From assembly GCF_025370105.1 (NCBI RefSeq), contig NZ_JANQBK010000003.1, positions 186,001-250,000 of the forward strand: 64,000 nt of DNA, written 5' to 3'. A program made the position numbers and the translations under genes. This DNA comes from Sphingomonas hylomeconis. GTDB lineage: Bacteria > Pseudomonadota > Alphaproteobacteria > Sphingomonadales > Sphingomonadaceae. A model generated the notes under the pieces. It ran no database searches. It saw nothing but the letters and a program-made list of their open reading frames with translations, and had not been told where the DNA came from. Shown piece by piece: positions 1-9,099 of the stretch (the first letter of the stretch is position 1; every line of letters begins with the position of its first letter).

Positions 1-400
1 GCAGCAAGGCGATATCCGCCGGCTCGACTGCCGGCGCCACTGGCTTCTCTTCCGGCTTGGGCATCAGCCGGTTGACCAGCCGGATCAGCAGGAAGATGAT
101 GAACGCCAGGATCAGGAAATTGACCGCCGCGGTGACGAACGCGCCATAGCCGAACACCGGCACGCCGGCTTTCTTCAGCGCGGCATAATCGGACGAGCCG
201 ACCAACGCCGGCGGCACTTCGCCCAGCACGACGAAATAGCTCGAGAAGTCCAGCCCGCCGAAGATCCGGCCGATGATCGGCATGATCACGTCTTCGGTGA
301 GCGACGTGACGATCTTGCCGAACGCCGCGCCGATGATCACCGCGACCGCCAGGTCGAGCACGTTGCCGCGCGCGATGAACGTCTTGAACTCCTTGAACAT
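1..400 (-). CDS. mscL: Large-conductance mechanosensitive channel MscL (C-terminus cut by window)
   Basis: MscL is an inner-membrane pentameric channel that opens under membrane tension and releases solutes during hypo-osmotic shock. The minus-strand reading starts with ATG at 398-400 and stays open for 133 codons to the window edge, so the stop lies outside. The N-terminus ([19 protein letters not shown]) followed by [12 protein letters not shown] is the classic MscL amphipathic helix and first membrane helix. A second hydrophobic helix ([18 protein letters not shown]) sits near residues 100-115, followed by a charged tail. The start is chosen at the canonical MFKEF. It is transcribed away from lemA. 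Confidence 0.95.
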   Translation of the reverse strand, partial: MFKEFKTFIARGNVLDLAVAVIIGAAFGKIVTSLTEDVIMPIIGRIFGGLDFSSYFVVLGEVPPALVGSSDYAALKKAGVPVFGYGAFVTAAVNFLILAFIIFLLIRLVNRLMPKPEEKPVAPAVEPADIALL

Positions 401-482
401 GCCGCCACGCCTCCCGATTTTGCTTAGCGTTGTGCATGCTACGCGCCTATCAGGGCGCTTGCCAAGGCTTGGAGGGAAACAG

Positions 483-1061
483 ATGAACTATCGTGCCATG
501 TTCGCAATGATGTCCGTCGTGCTGCTGTCCGCCTGCGGAATCAACAGCGTGCCGACCGCCGAGGAGAATGCCAAGGCGCGCTGGGCCGACGTGCAGAACC
601 AGTATCAGCGCCGGGCCGATCTCATCCCCAATCTCGTCTCCACCGTGAAGGCGGCGGGCGCGCAGGAGAAGGACATTCTCGTCCAGGTGACGCAGGCGCG
701 CGGCGCGGCGAGCCAGGTCAGATTGTCCGGCGAGCAGCTGAGCGATCCTGCCGCGGTGGCCAATTTCGAACGCGCGCAGAATGCCGTGACGCTGTCGCTG
801 CAGCGGCTGCAGGAGGCCTACCCCGAGCTCAAGAGCCAGGGCAACTACACCACGCTGATGAGCCAGCTCGAAGGCACCGAGAACCGCATCACCATCGCGC
901 GCAACGACTACAATACCGCGGTGCAGGCCTATAACACGCGCATCCGCACCTTCCCCGACGCGATCGGCGCCAAGGTGTTCTACGGCGCCAAGCCGCTGGT
1001 GCCGTTCCAGGCGACCACGCCGGGCGCCGAGACCGCGCCGACGGTGAACTTCGGTAGCTGA
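483..1061 (+). CDS. lemA: LemA family lipoprotein
   Basis: This 192-residue protein has a lipoprotein-type signal (VVLLSAC, predicted lipidated Cys at residue 18) followed by the LemA domain, recognisable from the segment with [20 protein letters not shown] and the coiled-coil-rich helices after it. LemA proteins are small membrane-anchored helical proteins of unclear biochemical role. They are often encoded beside TPM-domain proteins, as here. The ATG at 483 is preceded by GGAGGG at a good distance; an upstream in-frame extension has no such support. It begins a same-strand run with the two TPM genes and a Nudix gene. Confidence 0.92.
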   Translation: MNYRAMFAMMSVVLLSACGINSVPTAEENAKARWADVQNQYQRRADLIPNLVSTVKAAGAQEKDILVQVTQARGAASQVRLSGEQLSDPAAVANFERAQNAVTLSLQRLQEAYPELKSQGNYTTLMSQLEGTENRITIARNDYNTAVQAYNTRIRTFPDAIGAKVFYGAKPLVPFQATTPGAETAPTVNFGS

Positions 1062-1113
1062 CGCCCCGGGGCCGCTGTCGGGCGGCCCCTTCCTCCAGTC
1101 GGAAGGCCAAGGC

Positions 1114-2022
1114 GTGTCCCGTCCATCGGCTCGCAATTCGATGTTCCTCGCCGTGCAGCGCCTGTGTGCGATGGTGGCGCTCGCGCTGTGCCTGCTCGCC
1201 GCGCCGGCCCAGGCGCAGACCTTCCCCAAATTTACCGGGCTGGTGGTCGACGACGCCAACGTTCTGCCGCCCGCCGTCGAGGCGGACCTGACCGCCAAGC
1301 TGGAGGCGCTCCAGAAGGATACCAACCGGCAGGTCGTGGTTGCGACGATCAACGACCTGCAGGGCTATCCGCTCGAAGACTATGGCTACAAGCTCGGCCG
1401 GGCCTGGGGCGTCGGCCTAAAGAACGCCGATAACGGCGTGGTCATCTTCCTCGCGCCGAACAATCCCGTCGGGCAGCGCGGGCCGCGGATCGAGGTCGGG
1501 CGCGGGCTCGAGCCGATCCTGACCGATGCGCTGAGCAGCGTGATCATCAACCAGCAGATGATGCCGCGGCTGCGCGACGGCGGCGACATTGCCGGCGCGC
1601 TTACCGCCGGTACCGATGCGGTGATCGCGCAGTTGCGCGCCTCGCCCGAAGAGGCGCAGGCCAAGGTCGATGCCGCGGTCGCAGCGTTCGACAAGGCGCA
1701 GCCGCGCGCGCGCAGCAGCGGGGGCGGGATCCCGCTCGGCCTGATCTTCTGGGCGCTCGTGCTGGGCTTTGTCGCGCTGTCCTTCCTGCGCCGTCGCGGT
1801 GGCCGCGGACAGCGCTATCGCGGCGACGATCGCGGCAGCGGCGTGTTGCCGGTCGTGCTCTGGTCGATCGCCAACGAAATCGGCAACAGCGCGCTGCGCG
1901 GTGGCGGTGGCGGCGGCGGCTGGGGTGGTGGCAGCAGCGGTGGCGGTGGCTGGGGCGGCGGCGGCTTTACCGGCGGCGGCGGCGGATCGTTCGGAGGCGG
2001 TGGCGCCTCGGGGAGCTGGTGA
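1114..2022 (+). CDS. TPM domain protein (YgcG family), membrane-anchored, glycine-rich tail
   Basis: This is a 302-residue protein. It has an N-terminal signal sequence (hydrophobic stretch ending APAQAQ), then a TPM (TLP18.3/Psb32/MOLO-1) domain starting at FTGLVVDDANVLP, one membrane helix near residues 205-220 (LGLIFWALVLGFVAL) and a long glycine/serine/tryptophan-rich tail. This is the usual architecture of YgcG-like proteins encoded next to lemA; the molecular function is not established. The chosen GTG start at 1114 has GGAAGG upstream. An ATG at 1141 directly before the hydrophobic signal is a plausible alternative. Its stop overlaps the next gene's start. Confidence 0.85.
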   Translation: MSRPSARNSMFLAVQRLCAMVALALCLLAAPAQAQTFPKFTGLVVDDANVLPPAVEADLTAKLEALQKDTNRQVVVATINDLQGYPLEDYGYKLGRAWGVGLKNADNGVVIFLAPNNPVGQRGPRIEVGRGLEPILTDALSSVIINQQMMPRLRDGGDIAGALTAGTDAVIAQLRASPEEAQAKVDAAVAAFDKAQPRARSSGGGIPLGLIFWALVLGFVALSFLRRRGGRGQRYRGDDRGSGVLPVVLWSIANEIGNSALRGGGGGGGWGGGSSGGGGWGGGGFTGGGGGSFGGGGASGSW

Positions 2023-2690
2023 TGCGCTTGACCGATCAGGATCATGCCAAGGTCACCGCGGCGGTGACCGCGGCCGAGCAGCGCACTGCGGGCGAAATCG
2101 TCACCGTCGTCGCGCGCCGGTCGGACAAATATAACGATGTCGCCGCGCATGCCGGCGTGCTGGCGATGCTGCTGGTGCTGGCCGGGCTGTCGATCTGGCC
2201 GCAGCCCGCCGACTGGCTTGAGGCCAAGTTCTACGATCCCTGGGCGGGCCCGCATCCGGGGGCGCCTTACGCTATCGCCTTGTTGGTCACCGCGCTCGCT
2301 TACCTCGTCGGCCGCTATGCGCTCGCCTCGCTCCCGCTGCGCATCGCGCTCACCCCTGGCGCGACCAAGACGCGCCGCGTGCGCGCCCGCGCACTCGATC
2401 TGTTCCGCACCAGTGCCGAGAAGCGCACCGCCGGCGCGACCGGGGTGCTGCTCTATCTCAGCCTCGACGAGCATCGCGCCGAGCTGATCGCCGATGCCGC
2501 GATCCATTCCAAGGTGTCGCCCGAAACCTGGGGCGCGGCGATGGCGGCGCTGATCGTCGCGGTGAAGGACGACCGCCCGGGCGACGGTCTGGCCGAGGCG
2601 GTGGCGCAGGTCGGCGTCGTGCTCGCCGAGCATTTTCCGCGCATCGCCGGCGATCGCAACGAGCTGCCGGACCGGCTGATCGAGCTGTGA
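2022..2690 (+). CDS. TPM domain protein with two membrane helices
   Basis: This 222-residue protein begins with a TPM-like segment (AEQRTAGEIVTVVARRSDKY), has two hydrophobic helices (about residues 45-60 and 82-105), and ends with a second conserved block containing TGVLLYLSLDEHRAELIADA, as in the partner TPM proteins of lemA clusters. The ATG at 2022 overlaps the preceding TGA by one base; a GTG three bases earlier is in frame but less likely. Its own stop overlaps the Nudix start. The tight overlaps argue for translational coupling. The biochemical role is unknown; envelope maintenance is only a guess from the family. Confidence 0.82.
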   Translation: MRLTDQDHAKVTAAVTAAEQRTAGEIVTVVARRSDKYNDVAAHAGVLAMLLVLAGLSIWPQPADWLEAKFYDPWAGPHPGAPYAIALLVTALAYLVGRYALASLPLRIALTPGATKTRRVRARALDLFRTSAEKRTAGATGVLLYLSLDEHRAELIADAAIHSKVSPETWGAAMAALIVAVKDDRPGDGLAEAVAQVGVVLAEHFPRIAGDRNELPDRLIEL

Positions 2691-3214
2691 GCGACGATCC
2701 CGTCGAAACCGTCTGGCACGGCCGGTTCATCACCGCCAAGCGCCAAGGCAAATGGGAATATGTTTCGCGCGCGCGCAATATCCAGGCGGCGGTGATCGTC
2801 GCGATCGACGAGGACGATCATGTCCTGCTGGTCGAGCAATATCGCGTGCCGATCGGGCGGCGCTGCCTGGAACTGCCGGCCGGGCTGGTCGGCGACGAGA
2901 CCGAGGGCGAGGACGCGCTCGACTCCGCCGGGCGCGAGCTCGAGGAGGAGACCGGCTACCGCGCGGACCGGGTCGAATCGCTCGGCGAGTTCTATTCGTC
3001 GCCCGGGCTGGCGAGCGAGGGCTTCACGCTGGTGCGCGCGACCGGACTGACCAGGATCGGCGATGGCGGCGGGACGGAGGACGAGCAGATCGTCGTCCAC
3101 CGCGTCGCGCTGGCCGCGCTGCCGGCATTCGTCGCCGCCAAGCGCGCCGAAGGGCTGGCGATCGACGTGAAGATGCTGCTGCTGATCAGCGGCGCGCTGC
3201 TCGCCACAGGCTGA
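2687..3214 (+). CDS. Nudix hydrolase, ADP-ribose pyrophosphatase-like
   Basis: This 175-residue cytosolic hydrolase carries a complete Nudix box at residues 69-91 (G-x5-E-x7-RELEEETGY), the Mg-binding helix that cleaves nucleoside diphosphates linked to another moiety. The preceding QYRVPIGRRCLELPAGLV is typical of the NudF/ADP-ribose pyrophosphatase branch, so ADP-ribose or a similar NDP-sugar is the likely substrate. The GTG start at 2687 overlaps the stop of the TPM gene (GTGA), placing it last in the lemA-TPM-TPM-Nudix run. Substrate choice is inferred from family features only. Confidence 0.88.
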   Translation: MSDDPVETVWHGRFITAKRQGKWEYVSRARNIQAAVIVAIDEDDHVLLVEQYRVPIGRRCLELPAGLVGDETEGEDALDSAGRELEEETGYRADRVESLGEFYSSPGLASEGFTLVRATGLTRIGDGGGTEDEQIVVHRVALAALPAFVAAKRAEGLAIDVKMLLLISGALLATG

Positions 3215-3225
3215 CCGATTCTTTT

Positions 3226-3302
3226 GTTCTCCTGCGAAAGCAGGAGCCCAGGGTTACGAACGATGCGCTCGGGGCTCTGGGCTCCTGCTTTCGCAGGAGA
3301 AC
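3226..3302. repeat. Intergenic palindromic repeat, family A copy 1
   Basis: Two arms of about 26 bases, each containing TTCTCCTGCGAAAGCAGGAG or its complement, face each other across about 25 bases. Each arm is itself a small hairpin (CTCCTGC/GCAGGAG). It lies between the convergent Nudix and complex I subunit genes. A related copy lies at 41481-41562. It may end transcription from both sides. Confidence 0.85.
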
Positions 3303-3326
3303 GGCCGGCGATTCGCGCGGATCGAC

Positions 3327-3608
3327 TTATTTGAAATTGTCGGCGTAGGCCTGCAGCTTCAGCTTGCGCTCGGGCGCGGCGATCAGGGTGAAGGCCAGTC
3401 CCTCGCGTTCGGCATAGGCGATCGCCGCCTCGGCGGTCGGGAATTCCAGCCGCACCTGGCCGCGCGTGTCGCCCGATCCCGCCCAGCCGGTCAGCGGATC
3501 GGGCTTCTTGGCCTCGGCGGGCTCGAATTCCAGCGTCCAGGCGTCGGTGCGCGCGCGGCCGGACTGCATGGCGTTCTTGGGGTGCTGGAAGATGCGGGCG
3601 GTGGGCAT
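3327..3608 (-). CDS. ETC complex I subunit family protein (NDUFS4-like)
   Basis: This 93-residue protein begins MPTARIFQHPKNAMQSGRAR and contains WTLEFEPAE and FPTAEAAIAYAEREG. These features match the ETC_C1_NDUFS4 family, the small accessory subunit found in alphaproteobacterial and mitochondrial NADH:ubiquinone oxidoreductase. It would sit on the peripheral arm of complex I at the inner membrane. The ATG at 3606-3608 starts at the conserved N-terminus; upstream in-frame sequence does not look like protein. It stands alone here, with no other complex I gene in the window. Convergent with the Nudix gene and downstream of hrpB on the same strand. Confidence 0.85.
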   Translation of the reverse strand: MPTARIFQHPKNAMQSGRARTDAWTLEFEPAEAKKPDPLTGWAGSGDTRGQVRLEFPTAEAAIAYAEREGLAFTLIAAPERKLKLQAYADNFK

Positions 3609-3636
3609 GGGTCGGTCCTTCGAATCTGCCGCTCTA

Positions 3637-6180
3637 CTATCGCGGTTGTGACGCCCGCGCATCCGCATTTTTCGTGCGCATCGTCGGGACGGCGGCGGCC
3701 GGATCGTCCGGCCAGGGGTGGCGCGGATAGCGGCCGCGCATCTCGCGCGCGACATCCGCCCAGCTGCCCGCCCAGAAGCCGGGCAGATCGCGTGTCGTCT
3801 GGATCGGCCGGCCGGCGGGCGAGGTCAGGCTGAGCACCAGCGGCACGCGCCCGCCGCCGATCATCGGATGCGCCGCCAGCCCGAACAATTGCTGCGGGCG
3901 CAGATCGACGCGCGGGCCGCCTTCCGCGTCGTAATCGATCGGATGGCTGCTGCCCGCGGGGCTGTCGAAATGCGTTGGCGCGAGGCGGTCGATCGTGCGC
4001 AGATCGTCCCAGCCGATCAGGTTGCGCAGTGCGTCGGTCAGCGCGCCGGGCTCGATCGCACTCAGCCGGCGCTTGCCGTCGAGCAAGGGCACCAGCCATT
4101 CGTCGGCGCGCGCCAGCAGCGCGGCATCGTCGAGCGCCAGCGCGCTGCCGCCATGCGCCGCGGCGAAGGCGGCGCGGTGGCGCAGTGCCAAGGCGGCGTC
4201 GCTCCACGGCAGCAGGCCCAGGCCATGCGTCCTCAGCCCCTCCAGCAACGCGGCGGCGATTGCTGCGGGTTCGGCCGCCGCGTCCGGCCCGCTTGTCAGG
4301 CGGATCGCGCCGAGCCGGCGCTCGCGCATCGCCTGCACGCCGCCCGTCGCGGGATCGAAGCTTACCGTGCGCCGTGTCTCGATCCGATCGCCGAATAGTG
4401 TCTCGACCGTCGCCTGGTCGATCGCCGCGGCGGAGAGGATGCGCGCGCCCGAGGCCATGCCCTGCGTCTCGGCCACGGCGAGCCAGTCGTTGCGGGCGAG
4501 CGACGTCGCCGGATCGAGCTTGAATCCGCGCCCGCCGGCCGAGGCCCAGCTCTCGCCGCTGGCATCGCGCCGCCGCGCGATACGATCGGGAAAGGCCAGC
4601 GCGATGCAGGTGCCGACTTCTTCTCCCCTCCCGCTCGCGGGAGGGGCAGGGGGAGGGCCTGTCTCATTACCTGCCGTGCGTCTGGCGACAGGCCCTCCCC
4701 CAACCCCTCCCGCAGGCGGGAGGGGAGCAAGGCTCGCCCACCGTCTTGCCAGCTTGCGCCCGCCCTCGGCTCGCGGCCCGCGCTCGCCCCGCCACCGCCG
4801 CAGGCGCGATTCGAGGTCCGGATCGTTGCCGCCCAGCCCACGCTCGCCGAGCAGCACGGCGATCTCCGCCGCGGTCTGGGCAAGGCCGATCTCGCCCGCG
4901 CGCACCAGCATATGCCCGAGCCGCGGGGGCAGCGGCAGCCTGGCGATCGCATGCCCGTGCGGCGTCGGCCGCCCGTCGCCGTCGATCGCCGCCAGCGCCG
5001 CCAGCCGCGCCCGCGCCTCGGCCACCGCGGCGGCGGGCGGCGGATTGAGCCAGGCGAGCGACCGCGGATCGGCCACGCCCCACAAGGCGCAATCCAGCGT
5101 CAGCGCGGAAAGATCCGCCTCCAGAATCTCGGGCGGATCGAAGCGCGGCAGCCCTGCGGTCGCCGCTTCCTCCCACAGCCGGTACGCCGCGCCCGGCCCC
5201 TGCCGCGCCGCGCGCCCGGCGCGTTGCGTGACCGACGCCTGGCTCGCGCGCTCGGTTACCAGCCGCGTCATCCCCGCCGCGCGATCATAGCGTGGCCGCC
5301 GTGCGAGTCCTGAATCGACCACCACGCGGATGCCGTCGAGCGTCAGGCTGGTCTCGGCGATCGACGTCGCCAGCACGATCTTGCGCCGCCCCGCGGCATC
5401 CGGCTGGATCGCGGCGCGCTGCGCGGCGGGATCGAGGCTGCCGTGCAGCCGGTGCAGCACGATCCCGTCGCCCAGTCCCTCCAGCCGCTCGGCAGTGCGC
5501 TCGATCTCGGCCACGCCGGGCAGGAAGGCGAGCACGCCGCCCTGTTCGTCGCGCAGCGCCGTGCGCACCGCCGCCGCCACCGCATCCTCGATCCGCGCCT
5601 CGGCCGCACGGCCGATATGGCGCAGCGTCAGCGGATAGGATCGCCCTTCGCTCTCGATCACCGGGGCGCCGCCCATCAGCCCGGAAAAGCGCGCCCCATC
5701 CAGCGTCGCCGACATCGCCACCAGCCGCAGGTCCGGCCTGAGCGCACCCTGCACGTCGAGCGCCAGCGCGAGACCGAAATCGCTGTCCAGGCTGCGCTCG
5801 TGCACCTCGTCGAACAGCACCGCAGAAACGCCGGCCAGTTCGGGATCGGCCTGGATGCGGTTGACGAAGATCCCCTCGGTGACGACCGTCACGCGCGTGC
5901 TGGCGGAACGCTTGCTGTCCATCCGCGTGGCATAGCCGAACGTCTGCCCCACCGGCTCGCCCGCCTGCGCCGCCATCCGCTCGGCGGCGGCACGCGCCGC
6001 TAGCCGGCGCGGCGAGAGCAGCAGGATCTCGCCGGTGCACCACGATTCGCCCAGCAGGGCAGGGGCGACCGCGGTCGTCTTGCCCGCGCCCGGCGGTGCG
6101 ACGAGCACGGCATTGGGCCCGTCGCGCAGCACGGCGAGCAGGTCCGGCAGGACGGCAAGGATCGGCAGCGCCAGCGTCAT
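3637..6180 (-). CDS. hrpB: ATP-dependent helicase HrpB
   Basis: This is an 847-residue DEAH-box helicase of the HrpB type. Walker A is APPGAGKTTA near residue 30 and the DEVH box is in LFDEVHERSLDSDFG. Motif III is SATLDG, and motif VI is recognisable in VTQRAGRAARQGPG. The C-terminal HrpB domain ends in the FWAGSWADVAREMRGRYPRHPWP signature, which is typical of this family. The physiological RNA or DNA substrate of HrpB is poorly defined. The start is taken at MTLALPILAVLPDL, with no strong ribosome site. Residues about 485-520 are encoded by a large palindromic repeat inserted in frame (4623-4726), so this protein carries a foreign proline/glycine-rich stretch between the helicase core and the C-terminal part. 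Confidence 0.93.
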   Translation of the reverse strand: MTLALPILAVLPDLLAVLRDGPNAVLVAPPGAGKTTAVAPALLGESWCTGEILLLSPRRLAARAAAERMAAQAGEPVGQTFGYATRMDSKRSASTRVTVVTEGIFVNRIQADPELAGVSAVLFDEVHERSLDSDFGLALALDVQGALRPDLRLVAMSATLDGARFSGLMGGAPVIESEGRSYPLTLRHIGRAAEARIEDAVAAAVRTALRDEQGGVLAFLPGVAEIERTAERLEGLGDGIVLHRLHGSLDPAAQRAAIQPDAAGRRKIVLATSIAETSLTLDGIRVVVDSGLARRPRYDRAAGMTRLVTERASQASVTQRAGRAARQGPGAAYRLWEEAATAGLPRFDPPEILEADLSALTLDCALWGVADPRSLAWLNPPPAAAVAEARARLAALAAIDGDGRPTPHGHAIARLPLPPRLGHMLVRAGEIGLAQTAAEIAVLLGERGLGGNDPDLESRLRRWRGERGPRAEGGRKLARRWASLAPLPPAGGVGGGPVARRTAGNETGPPPAPPASGRGEEVGTCIALAFPDRIARRRDASGESWASAGGRGFKLDPATSLARNDWLAVAETQGMASGARILSAAAIDQATVETLFGDRIETRRTVSFDPATGGVQAMRERRLGAIRLTSGPDAAAEPAAIAAALLEGLRTHGLGLLPWSDAALALRHRAAFAAAHGGSALALDDAALLARADEWLVPLLDGKRRLSAIEPGALTDALRNLIGWDDLRTIDRLAPTHFDSPAGSSHPIDYDAEGGPRVDLRPQQLFGLAAHPMIGGGRVPLVLSLTSPAGRPIQTTRDLPGFWAGSWADVAREMRGRYPRHPWPDDPAAAVPTMRTKNADARASQPR
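4623..4726. repeat. Palindromic repeat inserted in frame inside hrpB
   Basis: Two arms of about 40 bases (4623-4663 and 4687-4726) are near-perfect inverted repeats. Each arm contains its own hairpin of the type CCCCTCCCGC..GCGGGAGGGG, followed by an AGGGGGAGGGCC-like block. A spacer of about 23 bases separates them. On the coding strand it is read without stops as PLPPAGGVGGG..., then ...PPPAPPASGRGE. The composition is unlike the surrounding HrpB sequence. Confidence 0.9.
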
Positions 6181-6277
6181 CGCCGGGCTGCTGCCACAAT
6201 GGCCGATCGCGGAACAGCGGCTTCTGCGCGCGTGCCCGTCAGATCCATGCTCACCGACGGTCGTGGATGGAGGCCGG

Positions 6278-7045
6278 TCAGCGATCCGAACCAAGGCTCG
6301 GCGGGGGCGACGCGGTTGCGATGCTCGACAGGTCCGTCGCGGCATCGATCGGTATGCCGGCGGTCTTGCGCTCCGAATATCGGTCGACGAGTTGGTTGGC
6401 GTGTGGCCGCAGCAGGACCGTGAAACGCACCAGCTCTTCCATCACATCGACGATCCGGTCGTAATAGCTGGATGGCCTCATGTGGCCGGCCGCGTCGAAT
6501 TCGTTGAAGGCCATGGCCACGCTCGACTGGTTGGGAATCGTCACCATCCGCATCCAGCGGCCGAGAACGCGCAGCGTGTTCACGCTGTTGAACGATTGCG
6601 ATCCGGCCGACACCTGCATCACGGCGAGCGTGCGGCCCTGGGTCGGGCGCATCCCGCCCATCGCGAGCGGCAGGTGATCGATCTGCAGCTTCATGATGCC
6701 GGTAATCTGGCCGTGCCGCTCGGGGCTGCACCATACATGCCCCTCCGACCACATCGACAATGCCCGCAATTCGTGGACCGCGGGGTGATCGTCCCCCGCG
6801 ACCTGATCGGGCAGCGGCAGCGTGGCGGGATCGAAGATGCGCGTTTCGCAACCGAAGAACTGCAGCAGGCGTGCCGCTTCCTCGATGCAGAGCCGGGAAA
6901 AGGACCGCTCCCGCAGCGAACCATAGAGCAGCAGGATGCGCGGCGCAGGATCGTCTGGCCCCAGGCCGAGCGCGGGACGCTCGTGCGCATAACGGCGATC
7001 GAGCGCGGGGAGATGGGCGGGGTCGGCGAGCGTACGGAGCGGCAT
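6278..7045 (-). CDS. arsH: ArsH, NADPH-dependent FMN reductase / organoarsenical oxidase
   Basis: This 255-residue flavoprotein of the ArsH family carries the FMN phosphate loop [14 protein letters not shown] near residues 40-53 and the motifs [15 protein letters not shown] and [14 protein letters not shown]. ArsH oxidises trivalent organoarsenicals to less toxic pentavalent forms and gives broad arsenic resistance. Its ATG overlaps the arsB stop by one base, so it is the last gene of the arsR-arsC-arsB-arsH operon. The C-terminal tail after YSERK is weakly conserved. No arsM (arsenite methyltransferase) is visible nearby, so its substrate would have to come from elsewhere, or it acts on another oxidant. 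Confidence 0.93.
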   Translation of the reverse strand: MPLRTLADPAHLPALDRRYAHERPALGLGPDDPAPRILLLYGSLRERSFSRLCIEEAARLLQFFGCETRIFDPATLPLPDQVAGDDHPAVHELRALSMWSEGHVWCSPERHGQITGIMKLQIDHLPLAMGGMRPTQGRTLAVMQVSAGSQSFNSVNTLRVLGRWMRMVTIPNQSSVAMAFNEFDAAGHMRPSSYYDRIVDVMEELVRFTVLLRPHANQLVDRYSERKTAGIPIDAATDLSSIATASPPPSLGSDR

Positions 7046-8328
7046 TACAGACTGAGCCTTATGGCAAGGGCGGCGAGGGTCACGAAAAGCACCGGGATCG
7101 TCAGCGTCGCGCCAACCCGGACATAATAGCCCCAGCCGATCCGGATCCCCTTCTGCCCGAGCACGTGCAGCCACAGCAGCGTGGCAAGCGACCCGATCGG
7201 CGTGATCTTGGGGCCGAGATCGCACCCGATCACGTTGGCGTAGATCATCGCCTCCTTGATCGCCCCGCTGGCCTGCGTCGCGTCGATCGACAGCGCCCCC
7301 ACCAGGACGGTGGGCATGTTGTTCATCACCGAGGACAGCAAGGCGGCGAGGATCCCGGTGCCGAATGCCGCGCCCCATACGCCGCCCTGCGCAGCGCGAT
7401 CGAGCAGGCCGGCGAGATGGTCGGTCAGGCCCGCGTTTCGCAGGCCATAGACCACCAGGTACATGCCGAGCGAGAAGATCACGACCTGCCAGGGCGCGCC
7501 GGCCAGGACCTTGCGCGTATGGATGACATGGCCGCGCGCGGCGACGACGAACAACAGGATGGCGCCGGACGCGGCCACTGCGCTGACCGGTACGCCGATC
7601 GGCTCGAGCAGGAAGAAGCCGGCGAGCAACAGCGCGAGGACGACCCAGCCCGCCTTGAACGTGGCGTGATCACGGATTGCCTCGGCAGGCCTGCGGAGCT
7701 GTGCCAGATCATAATGGCCCGGTATGTCGCGCCGGAAGAACAGCAGCAGCACGAGCAGTGTGGCGGCGATCGAGGCCAGATCGACCGGCACCATCACCAG
7801 GCTGTAATCGGCAAATCCGATCCGGAAGAAGTCGGCCGACACGATATTGACGAGATTGGAAACGATCAGCGGCAGGCTGGCCGTGTCGGCGACGAACCCC
7901 GCTGCCATCACGAACGCCAGGGTCGCCTTGTCCTTATACCCCAGGGCGCGCAGCATCGCGATGACGATCGGCGTCAGGATCAGCGCCGCGCCGTCATTGG
8001 CGAACAGCGCCGATACCGCCGCGCCGAGCAATACGATCAGCACGAACAGCCGGCGACCATCCCCGCCGCCCCAGCGCGCGACGTGCAGCGCGGCCCATTC
8101 GAAGAAGCCGGCTTCATCGAGCAACAGGCTGACGATGATGATCGCAACGAACGTGGCGGTCGCGTTCCACACGATGCCCCACACCACCGGCACGTCGGCA
8201 AGCGAGACGACGCCGGCGAGCAGCGCGATCGCCGCGCCGCCCAGCGCGCTCCAGCCGATGCCGAGCCCGCGGGGCTGCCAGATGACGAGCGTGATCGTGG
8301 CGATGAAGATCAGAACGGCCGGAAGCAT
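7045..8328 (-). CDS. arsB: Arsenite efflux transporter ArsB
   Basis: This 427-residue inner-membrane protein with about 11-12 hydrophobic segments belongs to the ArsB/IT superfamily. The recognisable motifs are [38 protein letters not shown] and, near the C-terminus, [20 protein letters not shown]. It exports As(III), probably by proton exchange, since no arsA ATPase gene is present here. The start ATG overlaps the arsC stop by one base (TGATG), and its stop overlaps the arsH start, so the three are probably translationally coupled. The length matches characterised ArsB proteins (about 430). Confidence 0.94.
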   Translation of the reverse strand: MLPAVLIFIATITLVIWQPRGLGIGWSALGGAAIALLAGVVSLADVPVVWGIVWNATATFVAIIIVSLLLDEAGFFEWAALHVARWGGGDGRRLFVLIVLLGAAVSALFANDGAALILTPIVIAMLRALGYKDKATLAFVMAAGFVADTASLPLIVSNLVNIVSADFFRIGFADYSLVMVPVDLASIAATLLVLLLFFRRDIPGHYDLAQLRRPAEAIRDHATFKAGWVVLALLLAGFFLLEPIGVPVSAVAASGAILLFVVAARGHVIHTRKVLAGAPWQVVIFSLGMYLVVYGLRNAGLTDHLAGLLDRAAQGGVWGAAFGTGILAALLSSVMNNMPTVLVGALSIDATQASGAIKEAMIYANVIGCDLGPKITPIGSLATLLWLHVLGQKGIRIGWGYYVRVGATLTIPVLFVTLAALAIRLSL

Positions 8329-8756
8329 CAGGCGAGGCGCCGGCCTGCCGCATCCACCACCTGCTCGCCGTCTTCCTTGGCGAATGCACCGCGCTGATCG
8401 CTCGGCAGCAGATCGAGCACGGCTTCGGACGGCCGGCACAATTTTACGCCGAGCGGGGAGACGACGAGCGGCCGGTTGATGAGGATCGGATGCGCGATCA
8501 TGGCATCGACAAGCGCGTCGTCCGACAGCGCCTCGTCCCCGAGGCCGAGTTCCGCATAGGGCGTGCCCTTCTCGCGCAGCAGATCGCGCGGCGTGAGCCC
8601 GGCGCGCTCGATCAGCGCGACGAGCAACGCACGCGCCGGCGGGGTCTTCAGATATTCGATCACATGCGGCTCGATGCCGGCATTGCGGATGAGGCCGAGC
8701 GTGTTGCGCGACGTGCCGCACGCGGGGTTGTGATAGATCACGATATCGACGGCCAT
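8328..8756 (-). CDS. arsC: Arsenate reductase, glutaredoxin-coupled ArsC
   Basis: This 142-residue enzyme of the ArsC/Spx thioredoxin-fold family reduces arsenate to arsenite with glutathione/glutaredoxin. The active-site cysteine is in [12 protein letters not shown] near residue 12. The arginines of ILINRPLVV and KLCRPSEAV match the arsenate-binding positions of the E. coli R773 enzyme. The start at the ATG of [10 protein letters not shown] is chosen because of length and family fit; a longer ORF start 36 bases upstream is less likely. It lies 10 bases after arsR and overlaps arsB by one base. Confidence 0.94.
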   Translation of the reverse strand: MAVDIVIYHNPACGTSRNTLGLIRNAGIEPHVIEYLKTPPARALLVALIERAGLTPRDLLREKGTPYAELGLGDEALSDDALVDAMIAHPILINRPLVVSPLGVKLCRPSEAVLDLLPSDQRGAFAKEDGEQVVDAAGRRLA

Positions 8757-8766
8757 GGCGGTCCTT

Positions 8767-9099
8767 TCAGCAGCAGGGGGTAAGATCGGCAAGCAGCGGC
8801 GCGCAGAGTTCGGGCGCGCCGGCGCAACAATCCTTGACGAGGAACAGCATCAGCGCCCGCAGACCGTCCAGCTCGGCGCGGTAGACGATCGTCCGGCCGT
8901 GCCGCTCGGCGCGCACGATGCCGGCGCGGGCGAGCACGCCGAGATGCGCGGACATGGTGTTTTGCGGCACGCCGAGCTGGCGTGCGATCTCGCCGGCCGC
9001 CATGCCGTCCGGCTCCTGCCGGGCGAGCAAGCGGAACACGTCGAGGCGGGTGCCCTGGGCGAGCGCGCCGAGTGCGGCGATCGCCGAATCATTATCCAT
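8767..9099 (-). CDS. arsR: ArsR-family arsenic-responsive repressor
   Basis: This is a 110-residue winged-helix repressor with the DNA-recognition helix in IARQLGVPQNTMSAHLGVLA (residues about 38-57) and the wing at GRTIVYRAE. It lacks the ELCVCDL cysteine pair of the R773-type ArsR. Instead it has cysteines 91, 92 and 99 plus a terminal pair 109-110, resembling the C-terminal As(III) site of the Acidithiobacillus-type ArsR. It should repress the arsRCBH operon and release DNA upon binding arsenite. The start at MDNDSAIAAL is by family length. An upstream ATG (near 9150) is in frame but would put the candidate operator inside the gene. Confidence 0.9.
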   Translation of the reverse strand: MDNDSAIAALGALAQGTRLDVFRLLARQEPDGMAAGEIARQLGVPQNTMSAHLGVLARAGIVRAERHGRTIVYRAELDGLRALMLFLVKDCCAGAPELCAPLLADLTPCC

